Positions 23,437 through 35,234 of a DNA stretch of 64,000 bases are shown here, one piece after another. Numbering within the stretch: the first letter of the stretch is position 1; every line of letters begins with the position of its first letter. The translations under genes were made by a program, and so were the position numbers. A model generated the notes under the pieces. It was not told the origin of the DNA, searched no databases, and was given only the letters and a program-made list of their open reading frames with translations. Origin of the DNA: Saururus chinensis (Eukaryota; Streptophyta; Magnoliopsida; Piperales; Saururaceae); NCBI GenBank assembly GCA_035235625.1, contig CP141149.1, positions 12,425,393 to 12,489,392 on the forward strand, in the 5' to 3' direction.

Positions 23437-23645
23437 ACTTTTCGCCGGCGGTAGGAAGGTTGTCAGAGCCGGAGTTCTACAAGATAATGTCCTTCCCATC
23501 TTCCTCCTTGCCTATAAGGGTCGTTCCTCCTAATTGCTTCTCCATAAATGAAAAGAACAACGATTACAGGCGTTTCTCCCATCTTCCTCCCTGTAATGAT
23601 CGTCCCTCCCAATTACTGTGCATGTACTTAGAAATTGCTGTTTCC
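23437..23645 (+). repeat. Imperfect tandem pair, about 100-base unit
   Basis: The segment 'cccatcttcctccttgcctat' to 'aattgcttctcc' (about 23497-23545) recurs as 'cccatcttcctccctgtaatg' to 'aattactgtgc' (about 23577-23625), both with cgt(t/c)cctcc in between. It lies inside the TIR element. Confidence 0.5.
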
Positions 23646-23839
23646 CATTAAAATCAAAAAAATCCTTCATTTGGATGATTAGCAAGTCATCTTTATTAAT
23701 TTTTTGGGCATTCAACGATTAGAATTTGGGTTCATAGTGCACTATGGCTAATTGAACTTTAACGTGCATGAAGTTTTCAAAGCGTCGTTTCACCAGAACT
23801 CGTGACAGGGGCTACTACTCGCCATTACAAATTGATTTA

Positions 23840-24104
23840 TACGGGGACTAAATGTCCCCATCAATTTCTTCCAAATATGTCGGTGACCTCTCCTCGCCAG
23901 AACTTGTCCAAAAGGTTTAATGGAAACGAAAATCTTCTAGAAGTTGTCTGGCGGGGGTACCCCTGGCCACATTCAATGCATTCATACAGGGATGTATGTC
24001 CTTGTAAAATTATTTTCAATTTGTCGGTGACCTCTCCCTGCAAGAACTCGTCCAGAAGCTTTTAAAACCCTTGAAAATCTTCTGGAAGTTGTTTGGTGGG
24101 GAGT
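23840..24104 (+). repeat. Minisatellite, about 148-base unit, copies 1 and 2
   Basis: The core ggtgacctctc recurs with c(a/g)agaact(c/t)gtcca and gaaaatcttct(a/g)gaagttgt. One unit starts near 23840 and the next near 23987. A third copy lies at 31646-31741, on the other side of the nested retroelement, which therefore landed inside this array. Confidence 0.75.
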
Positions 24105-24109
24105 ACCCC
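24105..24109 (+). other. Target-site duplication ACCCC, left
   Basis: ACCCC directly precedes the 5' LTR; the same five bases follow the 3' LTR at 31641-31645. Confidence 0.85.
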
Positions 24110-25530
24110 TGATAAGTATGAAATCTATATCTATTTTATATGTCTTTTTACCTTATTTGCTAGTATAAATTAAGTTAATTTAGAGTTAATTATGATTTAT
24201 TTAGATTAAGATAGATATTAGTATTTTAGTTTAATTATTAATGATTTTGTAGTTATTAGTTGTTTAGACATGTATTTAAATCAAGATAGAATTTTAGTTA
24301 CTTTCTACATGTTTAAAGTATGATATTTTATATTTTGTAGAAAAAGTATGCTTATCGAAGTACTTAGACGATGTTTGAAATGATTAAAAATAGTCTTGAC
24401 ATGCTTTAAAGTGATTTGGACAACTTTTCGGAGTTATAAACATGTTAGAAATTAATATGGACACGGAGGAAAGCTTAATGAACAGAATATGAACTGTCCA
24501 GGAAAACTGTCCCGATTGCAGAAACACTGTAGCTGATCGAACGGGGTCACTTACCGATCGATCGGGATAACGTGAATTCAGGAAAAAAAAATACAATTCA
24601 AGCGTTCGAATGGGCATGCAGGGCTTTTGAACGGCATAACGTGCAGTTTTCTATTTTGACCCAAATTTTAATCTTTTTCATATTGGACTTCTTCCTACGG
24701 AACTTATACCTATAAAAAGATATATTTGGCTTAAAATTTGGAGATTTCAGTAGCTTTTATGAAGAGAGAAAGGAAGAAGAAGATGGAAGAAAACTCAAAG
24801 CTTTCAATGAAGATTCAAGTGCTTTCTTCTACCATTGAAGGTTAGACTTTTCTTTTACTTAAGAGTTGATGAAGTTATAGATAAGTTTTAGTTTCTTTTT
24901 TTTTAATTTAGATCTTAGTTGTGAATGATGAAAATTGTATGATATGGATTTCTTTTTTAATGGAAGAGTTTTTCATGTTTATTCAAGTCTATGTTGATTT
25001 ATTGTCTTGTAGATGATAGATTGATATGGTTTTGATATTTACATCGATTTTAATTTTTGTGATTTAGATGAGATGGTCATACAATAGTTTTAATGTTCAG
25101 ATAATTAATGATTTAGATGAGTTATACTAAGATTAGACGGGTCATGCCTATAGCTAGTTTAGTGTAGATGATTCGTGCTATTGTCGAAGATAGTTCATGC
25201 CATGAAAGTTAATTAATAATTCTTTTTAAAGTAATTCTAGCTTGTAGCTGAGAATACTTGTTCATATTCACACTAGATTTAGATTAAAAGTTAAGAAATT
25301 GTTATGGTTCTATAGTGGATTCGATTTCCTAAGTAATTTTTATCATATTAATCTCCTATTTTTAAACTAGTTAATTTCTTTCTTTTACTTAATTAAAGAT
25401 TAAGTTTGTTTTAGTTTTCAATCAGTAAATTCCTCTTTAGATTTAGTGATAATCCATCCGTCCATTAGGTTCGATAACCCTTAAATATTTATCCTAGTAC
25501 ACTTGCAAATGGTTTAATTATAGACGATCA
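24110..25530 (+). repeat. 5' LTR of the gag-only element
   Basis: Starts TGATAAGTATGAAATC and ends GACGATCA. It aligns along its whole length with 30207-31640. It contains a T-box-like 'tataaaaagatatatt' near 24712 that may be the promoter TATA. Confidence 0.9.
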
Positions 25531-25536
25531 AATTTT

Positions 25537-25553
25537 TGGCGCAGTTGCCGGGG
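25537..25553 (+). other. Primer-binding site, tRNA-Asp type
   Basis: tggcgcagttgccgggg begins six bases after the 5' LTR. The complement of the plant tRNA-Asp 3' end is tggcgccgttgccgggg, so there is one mismatch. Confidence 0.8.
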
Positions 25554-25845
25554 ACGGTGTTGATTTGTTACTAAATTAGTATTACGATAATTCTATCTAA
25601 TTTAGATTAGTTTACTTTAGTTTTTAGGTTAATTTTTAGTTTCTTACCTTTTGTTAATTTGATTTTGTAAGCTGAGTTGAAGATCGTGCTCTCTACACTT
25701 ATGGCCACAAGTGGACATCGACAAGCATAGTGCTTCTCTTCGGTTTGCAAGATTTTTTTCTCTCTCTATTTTTAGTTTTTTTCTTAGTTTTTTTTCTTAT
25801 TCTTCCCCTTTTTACACTTAAAATTGTGTGGTGTGTTTGTAGTGT

Positions 25846-27720
25846 ATGCGTGGTCGTCGCTTCTTACTCCCCCGATTAGTACTATTTGACCCTGAGCCTG
25901 AGCGAACATTTAGGAGAGCTGAGTTGTCCTTGACCTACATCCTTACACCCCCAAACTCACCTCCCAATTCCTCCTCCTACATTACTTCTAGCCCCATCAT
26001 GGCTGAACATCAGTTAGTAGATGTACTACTTAAAGCTCTAAGGGAGTATTACACTCCCAATGAGTACACCTCTCCTTCATGCATTAGGTTGCTAGCGGTC
26101 GCTACTCAAAATTATGAAATTAAGCCCAATGTTATTCAAATATTTTCGTCCTTTTATGGGCTTAATAATAAAAACCCGTATAGGCACTTAGATGACTTCT
26201 TAGAATTATGCACAACTTTTAAGCTCTCAAATTTAACTGATGAAGCTGTTAAACTTTGCCTTTTTCCTTTCACATTGAAAGATAAGGCTAAGGAATGACT
26301 TCACTCATTAGAACCAAACACTATCACAACATGAGCCCAAATGCAACAAGAGTTCCTTAAAAAGTACTTCCCCATAGGTAAGACCAACTAAATGAGAAGG
26401 GCTATAACCACTTTTGCCCAACTTCCCACTGAACAGTTCCATGAGAGTTGGGATAGACTTAAGGATCTTTTTAGGAGGTATCCTCATCATGCTGTCCCTA
26501 AGTGGCAATTAGTGCAATGTTTTTATAAGGGTCTTACTAAACAAAACCGTCATCTTGTTGATGCAAGTTGTGGGGGTACCTTTTTGTTAAAAAATAAAAA
26601 TGAGGCATGAAAACTTTTTGAGGACTTGAGTGAAAATTCTTTTCAATATGTTGTATTGAATAGAAAAAAGAGTGGATTATCTACCTTGAACAATGCCCCC
26701 TCTAGGGGTGGCTTGTATGAAGTCAAAAACCTATTAGACCTCTCCTCCAAAGTTGATATTTTGAGTAGAAAGTTGGACCTTCTTATGACTTCAACATATC
26801 AGCCCATTCCTTTCACTCAAGATGCATGCATAATATGCCTTAGCTCAGCCCATACTATCATTGAGTGCCCCTCTGCCTCTCAATTTCCTGAGTTTGTCCA
26901 AGATCATGTGAATGCCACCCAATCCTTCCCTAGGGCTGAGAACAATATATTTTCAAATACATATAACCTTGAGTAGATGAATCATCTTAACTTTTCTTTG
27001 CAGACATAAAACGAAGGGGTTATGGGTAACCAACCCCCTAGGCAACCATTTCAAGTTCCACCAGCCCATATCCACCAACCTCAAGTGCAACTTCCGTATG
27101 TCCAACCCAATAGGAGTCCAAGTTTTGAAGAAAAGGTCTTGAGTGCCTTGAAAGGCCTTCAATCTCAATCCCAAACTCTTCCACTCTCACACACAATCTA
27201 TAGCAAAGTTAGAAGCCAAAATTGGACAACTAGCTAATGTTATTAACAAAAGAGAGATGGGGACGTTGCCAAGTCAACCCTTACCAAACCCTAAAAGTTA
27301 ATTTCAGGTAGAGGGAGCTCATTCCTCTAATGAACAAGTTAATTCCATAATGACCCTTAGGAGTGAGAGGATTATTGACAAGAGTGTTAGGGGGACACCA
27401 GTGACAAATGATAGGAGTGAGGAGTTAGAGAGGGCAGCCCCTAATGAACCTCAAGTAGAAGTTAGTGCACCACATGAGAAAGAGTTTGTATCTCCTTCCC
27501 CTTCCTCAGAGCCACAGTCTAAGACCACTTCCGAGGGATCTTATATCCCTATGACACATTTTCCTCAGTGTCTTGACATGGTCCTACTATTTAGAAAGAG
27601 CACAGCTAAGCTGGATGATATTCTTGAGACTTTTAAACAAGTCAAAATTAATCTCCCCCTCTTAGATGCTATTAAGCAAGTCCCTGCTTATGCTAAGTTC
27701 CTCAAAGACCTATGCACTTA
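25846..27720 (+). pseudogene. gag of the gag-only element, broken by stops
   Basis: Structural protein that would package the element RNA. The Retrotrans_gag domain is clear: NPYRHLDDFLELCTTFKLS (about 26173-26230), KLCLFPFTLKDKAKE, QMQQEFLKKYFP, QFHESWDRLKDLFRRYPHH (about 26440-26490). Further on is a degenerate zinc knuckle (CIICLSSAHTIIECPS, about 26827-26875), then a Q and P-rich stretch. In-frame stops at 26296, 26332, 26389, 26608 and 26974 mostly look like single base changes from W or Q codons, as expected of methylated-C decay. Frame is recovered after 27350. Confidence 0.85.
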
Positions 27721-27742
27721 AAAGCGTAAATCTAAGACCCAT

Positions 27743-28406
27743 GTGTCTAAGAAGGTCTTTCTCATCGAGCAAGTTAGTTCTCTTTTGAAGTTTGACACCC
27801 CACCTAAGTATAAGGACCCTGGAGTACCAACTATTTCTTGTGTCATAGGTGATCACTTCATCCATAGAGCCCTACTTGACCTTGGTGCGAGTGTCAATCT
27901 ACTCCCTTACTCGGTGTATGAAAAACTAAGGTTAGGAGAATTACAACCTACATCAGTTACCTTCCAGCTAGTCGACCGTTCTGTGCGTAAGCCTCGAGGA
28001 GTCATTGAGGATGTCTTAGTGAAACTTGACCGGTTCTTTTTCCCTGTTGATTTTATTGTCTTAGATATGGAAATCGGTGCCAACCCCACATATTAGATTC
28101 CTATCATTCTAGGTCGTCATTTTTCTTGCTATAGCTAATGCATGCATAAATTGTAGGACGAGGGTAATGGAGATGACCTTTGGGAACATGAAAATGCAAC
28201 TAAATATTTTTGATGTGTCTAACTATTTGCCTGCAACTTCTAATGCTGAATATTTTATGGTAAATAATTTTAGATTTGATGCTTATGATAGAGGTCCATC
28301 TTTTGTAGCATCAGCCCATAATCAAGTCATGTCTTCTAATTTTTCTGCATCATCTTTTTGGAAACTTAAGAGAAAAGCCAATGATAATATCTACCAGCCA
28401 CCCTGA
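27743..28406 (+). pseudogene. Retropepsin-type protease and end of the coding region
   Basis: Aspartic protease domain following gag: HRALLDLGASVNLLPYSVY (about 27866-27920) carries the catalytic aspartate in the D-L-G-A form common in plant Ty3 elements, followed by VEDVLVKLDRFFFPVDFIVLD (read VIEDVLVK...) and an IPIILGRHF-like end after a stop at 28094. A last short frame (28167-28406) ends at a stop near 28404. No reverse transcriptase follows, in any frame. Confidence 0.8.
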
Positions 28407-30181
28407 TATATTTAAGAATGTTGGTAATGTCTGGCTAAAGACAATAAACTTAGCGCTTCTTGGGAGGCAACCCATATTTTTGATATTTTTTTCCTTCCTT
28501 TTGTTTATTTTCTTTGCTTCATTGAGACTTTATTTACTTATTTTCATAGTTTTTTTCTCATTATAGTTTTTCTACTTTTATGAGATATAATACTTTAGGT
28601 TTGGGGGAATGCTCATCACTTATATATATTTCTTTTCTCCAATCCTATGTACTTCACTTTCAGATTAGTAGATTAGTTATGCTTTTAGGTAGTATCTTTC
28701 TTTTCCCTCTCTTACTTATTCTTGTCATTGTAGTATATATTTTCTTTAATATTGAGAACAATGTTCAGTTTAGGTTTGGGGGTGTAGAAAGATATTTTTT
28801 TTAATTATTTTTCTTTTAGGATGTTTTAGAGTTTTTTTTTAAAATTTTATCTTTTGTTTACTTTTAAGTGGGTTTTATTGCTTATTTTCTTTTAAAAGTA
28901 TATATTTATTTTTAAAGAGATCAATTTCATGAAGAAAGTTCAAGTAATTAATTAAGTGATGAAAATAATTACGTAAGTAATTTCTATTTTATTTTCATTA
29001 TCTTGGATAATTGTGCTTCTATTTTTAAATCACATTTCGCACCCATGAAACTTGTAGGAATATAATTTTATGATTTATTACTTGTAGTCTTAGTGGGATA
29101 TCTTTAACTAAGCATATATTTTTAAAAACTTGGCAATTGAGTAATTTTTAATATTTTATGATAGATCTTTATGCTTAGCTTTTATTTGAAAAAAAATGGG
29201 ATAAGTGTGTATAGAAAGAAAAAAAAATTAAAAAAAATTAAAAAAAAATTAAAAAAAAATTTAAAAAAAAGTTTTAAAAAATTTTGATTGAATGAAAAAA
29301 AATGATGAAAAAAAAAGAGTAAAGGTTTGTTTCTCTTTTTACTAAATAACCGGACCTTGTGCCTAGGCAAGTATAAGGGATCGCGTCAAAAGGTGAAAAG
29401 TTGAGATAAATTCTTTTATGATTTGCTTAGTTTTGCAGCCTTTATAGTTCAAGTTATTAAGCATGAGGGATGTTTCAACACCTAGTGCCTTGAGCCAACT
29501 GGATTAGGGACATTGGCCTAACGCTTGTTACATGGACTATTTAGAAAGCTTAATAGAACTAAGTATTGCACAAGTCATATTTTGATATATATTATGCTCT
29601 TATTCCCTAAATTTAATTAAAATTTGAAGGCTATTACATGAGGGTTTATTATGAGATGTTAAGGATGAAAGATTGTCATTGTTATATTTTTGAGTTAGTA
29701 AACTTTAATGAGCTTTGTTAATGGGTCACATAAGATATGCTTGTTAATAAAGAATGAAATTCTATGACGACAAAGTTTCTACACTATATGTTTTTGAAAT
29801 ATATATGTAGTTGCGCAATTATTTCTAAGATGAGGTTATAGAATGAATTATTTCTTACTTGAAAGTGATCAGATCTTAATTGTTTACTTGTTTCAAGTAT
29901 TTGTGGTTGTTTCTTTTTAAAAATAGTTATGTGTTTTTAAGAGAAATTTATTTTTTAAATTTTTGTTTTCTTCTTTGTTTGTTTTATTTTTCTTAGGTTT
30001 AAATGTTTGTGGGTATTATTACTACAAACCCTCACGAGACACAACTCGTCCAACTAGGGACACCTAGGGGTTTAAAGGCTTGTTGCATACGCTAAATGTA
30101 ATCGTGATTCCCTACGAAAGTGGCTTTTATTTATTTTTCAAGATTAGTTGTTTTACTTTGTTTTTGTTTTGCTCGAGGACT
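28407..30181 (+). other. Noncoding 3' internal region of the gag-only element
   Basis: 1.8 kb with no coding. It starts with 'acttagcgcttcttgggagg' (28448-28467), a string I know from many plant Ty3 elements where pol is missing or separated. It contains AT-rich runs, including an A-run with interspersed TT at 29216-29280. Poly-A-run frames here are not genes. Confidence 0.65.
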
Positions 30182-30206
30182 AGCAAAATATAGGTTTGGG
30201 GGTATT
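30182..30206 (+). other. Polypurine tract before the 3' LTR
   Basis: agcaaaatataggtttgggg, then gtatt, directly before TGATAAG. It is the expected plus-strand primer site. Confidence 0.65.
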
Positions 30207-31640
30207 TGATAAGTATGAAATCTATATCTATTTTATATATTTTTTTACCTTATTTGCTAGTATATATTAGGTTAATTTAGAGTTAATTATGGTTTATTTA
30301 GATTAAGATAAATATTAGTATTTTAGTTTAATTATTAATAATTTTGTAGTTATTAGTTGTTTAAGCATGTATTTAAATCAAGATGGAATTTTAGTTACTT
30401 TCTACATGTCTAAAGTATGATATTTTATATTTTGTAGAAAAAGTACGCGTATCGAAGTACTTAGACGATGTTTGAAATGATTAAAAATAGTCTTGACATG
30501 CTTTAAAGTGATTTGGACAACTTTTCGGAGTTATAAACATGTTAGAAATTAATATGGACATAGAGAAAAGCTTAATGAACAGAATATGAACTGTCCAGGA
30601 AAACTATCCCGATTGCAGAAACACTGTAGCTGATCGAACGGGGTCACTTATCGATCGATCGGGATAACGTGAATTCAGAAAAAAAAAATACAGTTCAAGC
30701 GTTTGAACGGGCATGCAGGGCGTTCGAACGGCATAACGTGCAGTTTCCTAGTTTGACCTAAATTTTAATCTTTTTCATATTGGACTTTTTCCTACGGAAC
30801 TTATGCTTATAAAAAGACATATTTGGCTTAAAATTTGGAGATTTCAGTAGATTTTATGAAGAGAGAAAGGAAGAAGAAGATGGATGAAAACTTAAAGCTT
30901 TTAATAGAGATTCAAGTGCTTTCTTCTACCATGGAAGGCTAGACTTTTCTTTTACTTAAGAGTTGACGAAGTTATAGATAAGTTTCAGTTTCTTTTTTTT
31001 TTAATTTAGATCTTAGTTGTGAATGATGACAATTGTATGATATGGATTTCTTTTTTAATGGAAGAGTTTTTCATGTTTATTCAAGTCTATGTTGATTTAT
31101 TGTCTTGTAGATGATAGATTGATATGATTTTGATATTTGCATTGATTCTAATTTCTGTGATTTAGATGAGATGGTCATACAATAGTTTTAATGTTCAGAT
31201 AATTAATGATTTGGATGAGTTATACTAAGATTAGACGGGTTATGCCTATAGCTAGTTTAGTGTAGATGATTCGTGCTATTGTCGAAGATAGTTCATGCCA
31301 TGGAAGTTAATTAATGATTCTTTTTAAAGTAATTCTAGCTTGTAGTTGAGAATACTTGTTCATATTTATACTAGATTTAGATTAAAAGTTAAAGAATTGT
31401 TATGGTTCTATAGTGGATTCAATTTTCTAAGTAATTTTCATCATATTAATCTCTTGTTTTTAAACTAGTTAATTTCTTTCCTTTACTTAATTAAAGTTTA
31501 AGTTTGTTTTAGTTTTCAATCAGTAAATTCCTCTTTAGATTTAGTGATAATTCATCCGTCCCTGAGGTTCGACAACCCTTAAATACTTATCCTAGTACAA
31601 TTACCTTGTATACTTGAAAGGGTTTAATTATAAACGATAA
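30207..31640 (+). repeat. 3' LTR of the gag-only element
   Basis: Starts TGATAAGTATGAAATC like the 5' LTR. It ends GATAA where the 5' LTR has GATCA, so the terminal CA has mutated. The 5-base duplication ACCCC follows at 31641-31645. Confidence 0.9.
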
Positions 31641-31744
31641 ACCCCCTGCCAAATTCAATGCATGTATACGAAGATGTATGTCCTCGTAAGATTATTCCTA
31701 ATTTTACGGTGACCTCTCCCTGCAAAAACTCGTCCAGAAGGTGA

Positions 31745-31985
31745 GGCAAATAGACAGGACAGGCCTGGAGGGGAGGGGAGGGGAGGAGACAAGACGGGAG
31801 GGGAGGGGAGGGAGGGGAGGAGATAAAACAAGAAGGGAGGGGAGGGGAGGGCACTTCACCGGAGGAGTGGGGAGGGGACTTCACCGGAGGAGAGGGACAG
31901 AGGGGAGGGGATTTCACCGGAGGGGAGGGGATTTCACCGGAGGAGAGGAGATTTCATCGGAGGAGAGTAGACGGAAATGGAGAAG
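31745..31985 (+). repeat. G-rich GGAGGGGA repeat tract
   Basis: Imperfect tandem of ggaggggagggg units, then 17-24 base units with ttcaccggagg(a/g)gaggg (31852-31950). The many runs of four G could form quadruplexes on the + strand. It lies in the right arm of the TIR element. Confidence 0.75.
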
Positions 31986-33285
31986 ACAAAGGTGGGGGCA
32001 CAGTCCGAATGGGGGGGTTGGGTGCGTACTGAGTAAAAATATATGTTAGGTTGAGGGTGGGGTGTAGGGAAGTAAAATCAGTATTTTATGTGGGGTGTGT
32101 AAAGTGTGGGGGGGCCTGAGTGAATTTAGGGGAGGAAATAGCCACATTCTATTTTTAATATTATGAAGCTTGGAATGTTTTTAGGATTTTCTTACTGATT
32201 TTAAGTATTTTTGGTTTGGGGTTTGCAAGGTTAAAGACAAACCGGTTATTTCCTGTTAAGGGCGTTTAAATGGCCCTACAGGCGTTTGAATAACCTGGCA
32301 TTCAAACGGCTGTTTGGCCAATCGAACAACCAAACGATAGATTTTGCCTTCTTGTGTACTTTGCTCATTTCTTGTTCCTCTCCTATAAATCTTATTTCTT
32401 ACGTTTATAAAGAGTTATTTTTACTTGTAAATGCTACTGGGAGTGCATGAATACTATCTTGAAAGCTATGATGTAGTTCAAACATGAATTAAGTTACATA
32501 TTTATTAGATTTTAGCATGATATTCTCCTTATCCTAAATTCATGTTTGATAATTCTTCATATTTTATTTATGATTCCAGTAAGTTTAATTATGACGATAA
32601 GCATGTATGCTTGCACATGCTGTGCTAATTATTAAGGAATCATATTTTTATGTCTAGCTTAAGTCTACTGATGATTATTCTTGCCTAAGTCTAGAATGTC
32701 ATAATATTTCGTCATATTTTATTCATGATTTTAGTAAGGAAGAACTGTGATAAAAATTATGAATGCATGTATATAGTATGGATGATGATTTGTTTATATT
32801 GCATATATCTTTGCTTAGACTTGAACACTACCATTATGTACATACTTGTGAAGATATTTGTGGTGATTATCTGACATAAATGGACTAGGAATAATATATA
32901 TGAAGACTGATTCGAGCATATCCCTTCTATTAAGACTCATGTTGTATTATTTACGTATGTACTATGTTATATGTATCATAAAAATGATTTATGAATGAGA
33001 TTTATCGTGATTAGCTGTAGTTGATTGATTGGATACAATTGGATATTACTTGCTAGATTAATCAATTGAAGGCTTATTGAATTAGTTTGGTCCAAAAGAA
33101 TATGGATTCGTTTTGAATTCAGTCTTGATGAGCAGTATTGTTTGAGACTTGGTACCTCCTCGGGTTGAGAAGAGATAAATGTTATGTGTTATTGATTGAG
33201 ATATCTGGACCTTAAGAATTCAGGTAATATATTTGAGTACATCGGTGATTTTGGTCTTGACGAGTAGGGCTACTCGGGATATGAT

Positions 33286-34325
33286 TAGGGGTGTTAACGA
33301 GCCGAGCTGAGCCGAGTACTAGGCTGTTTCGGCTCGAGCTCGAACTACTGAAGCTCGGCTCGAGCTCGGCTCGATTTAGAAATCCAAAGCTTGGCTCGAG
33401 CTCGAGCTCGAACTTGAATAAGTGAATCATAAGTCTTGGCTCGAATTGGGCTCGAACTAAAAAAATAAAAATAATATATATATAAATATAAAGTATATGA
33501 AGTATCACATATACTAATATATTTTTAGTATTAAATATTAATTAATATACTTCAACAAGTATTACAACTACACCGTGAATATTTGATTATAGTCACTATG
33601 AAAGAAGAAAACTATGACAAATAAGTTTTAGTTACATATGCTAAAAAAATACAACATTATTATTTTTCTCTCTTTATGTACATATAATCACTAAAAAAGA
33701 TGTAAAAAATAAAAAAATTATTCAGGCAAGATCGAGATCCAAATGTGCAAGAAGACATAAACTAATCTACCTCCTAAGTTATGTGTGTTCTTATATCGTA
33801 ATATGATGTTGTATGACATCTATACTCACATAGTCGTGAGTGAGCCTTGACTCATATAAACGGGTCTCATATATTAATACGATACATAATATTAGTATAT
33901 AAATATGTGATTATATGTCGTTTTATATATTCCATTCGTCTTAGATTAATAACTAAATTAATTTTTTTAAAATGAACTAATCAAATAGAGTTATTAATCG
34001 AAGAATGGAGGGAGTATGTTATAAATATGTATTTAAATTAACAATTATGTTTATATAAAATATGCATATATATATATATATACATTATTTATATATAATT
34101 TTAAAATTATATTCGAGTTCGAGCTCAAGGTTGAGTCGAGTAGCATCGAGTTCGAGTTTCATTCGAGTCGAGCCGAGTCGAGCAGAGGTCGGCTCAAACT
34201 CGGCTTGAACTTATTCGATCTTAAATCGAGTTCTAGTCGAGCCTGATTCAAGTCGAGTTTAACTCGAGCCGAGCCTAACCAAGCCGAGTTTGCTCACGAG
34301 CTAGCTCGGCTCATTTACAGCCCTA
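33286..34325. mobile_element. Non-autonomous hAT-type element
   Basis: Ends taggggtgttaac and ttacagcccta (complement taggg(c/g)tgtaa), flanked by an exact 8-base duplication GATATGAT (33278-33285 and 34326-34333). The arms are rich in gctcgagctcggctcgag-like palindromes near both ends, with an AT-rich middle. No transposase, 1040 bases. The end sequence and the 8-base duplication are those of hAT elements. Confidence 0.9.
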
Positions 34326-35234
34326 GATATGATACTCAATTACACAATTGTTGTGTAGGTATAAGGGACTTTATATACACATGTTGGTATGACATAAATT
34401 GCATGTGGTGCAAGATAGTGTGTTTGGGACACTAGCACTGTATGGTGGATGTTTTCATTATGAGATGGTTATGCATGATATATTTGACACTACAACAAAA
34501 TGTACTATTAGCGACACAAATTAAAGTGTCGCTAAAAAGTACAACTTGTGGTGCATAAAAAAACATTAGCATCACTAATAGTTAGCATTAAACGTCGCTA
34601 ATAGTTAATTAGTAACAGCACTTAATAATAACTATTAGTGAGACTTAATAAAAATTATTAGTGATGCTTAATAAAAAGTGTCGTTAATATTATATCTTTC
34701 TAATAAGCGTTGCTAATAATTGTGTTATTAGCGATGCTTTATAAAAGTGTCACTAACAGTTATATGTTTTAAAATAAAAAAGAAAAATTATAATTATTAA
34801 CGACAGTTTTTTCTAAGCATTGGTAATAATTATGCTATTAGCACGTTTAACAAAGCATCACTACTAATTATAAATTTAAAATAAAAAAATAAGAACTAGT
34901 AGTGATATGTTTTACAAGCGTCGCAATTAGTGTTAATAATAGTGACACTTTCTTACAAACATCTCTAGTAGTTATATTATTAGCGTCATTTTTAATAAAA
35001 CATCGCTAATGAATTTATTAATTAATTTTATTTAATAAAAAAATATATAATAAATAAATATTAATTTTTTTTAAAATAAAGCTTCTTAAATATAAAATAT
35101 TTTATGTAATATTTACTATTTATATATATAATAAATAAATATAAAAATTTTAAAATAAACTTCTCAAATATAATATAATTTTATTTAATATTTAATATTT
35201 TTATATATAATAAATATATAGTGAAAATATAATT

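Larger units (their letters stand above)
24110..31640 (+). mobile_element. Complete gag-protease-only LTR retrotransposon (TR-GAG-like)
   Basis: 7531 bases with two LTRs of about 1.42 kb, a primer-binding site for tRNA-Asp, a gag-protease reading region, a long noncoding 3' internal part, a polypurine tract and a 5-base duplication ACCCC. No reverse transcriptase, RNase H or integrase is present, so it must have moved with enzymes from another Ty3/Gypsy element. The PBS and retropepsin style point to the non-chromovirus Ty3 side (Athila/Tat-like), by inference. Over the first 190 or so LTR bases I count about ten differences between the two LTRs, so the insertion is not recent. Confidence 0.85.
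23292..32149. mobile_element. Non-autonomous TIR DNA element (host of the gag-only retroelement)
   Basis: Left end agaacgtggctatt followed by a C-run and caaatttactca; right end (read on -) gaatgtggctatttcctccc, then ctaaattcactca. This gives imperfect terminal inverted repeats of about 45 bases. The flanks share ATTTTTA (23285-23291 and 32151-32157), or TATTTTTA if the boundary is moved by one base, a 7-8 base target duplication. Without the nested retroelement the element is about 1.3 kb: 23292-24104 plus 31646-32149. It has no transposase. The superfamily (hAT or Mutator) is unsettled by the duplication length. H copy 2 lacks it. Confidence 0.65.

Noticed and set aside
29182..29370. F-rich minus-strand frame
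   Set aside because: Translation of an A-run region in the noncoding part of the gag-only element.
31741..32049. G/R-rich 102-codon frame
   Set aside because: Translation of the GGAGGGGA repeat tract.
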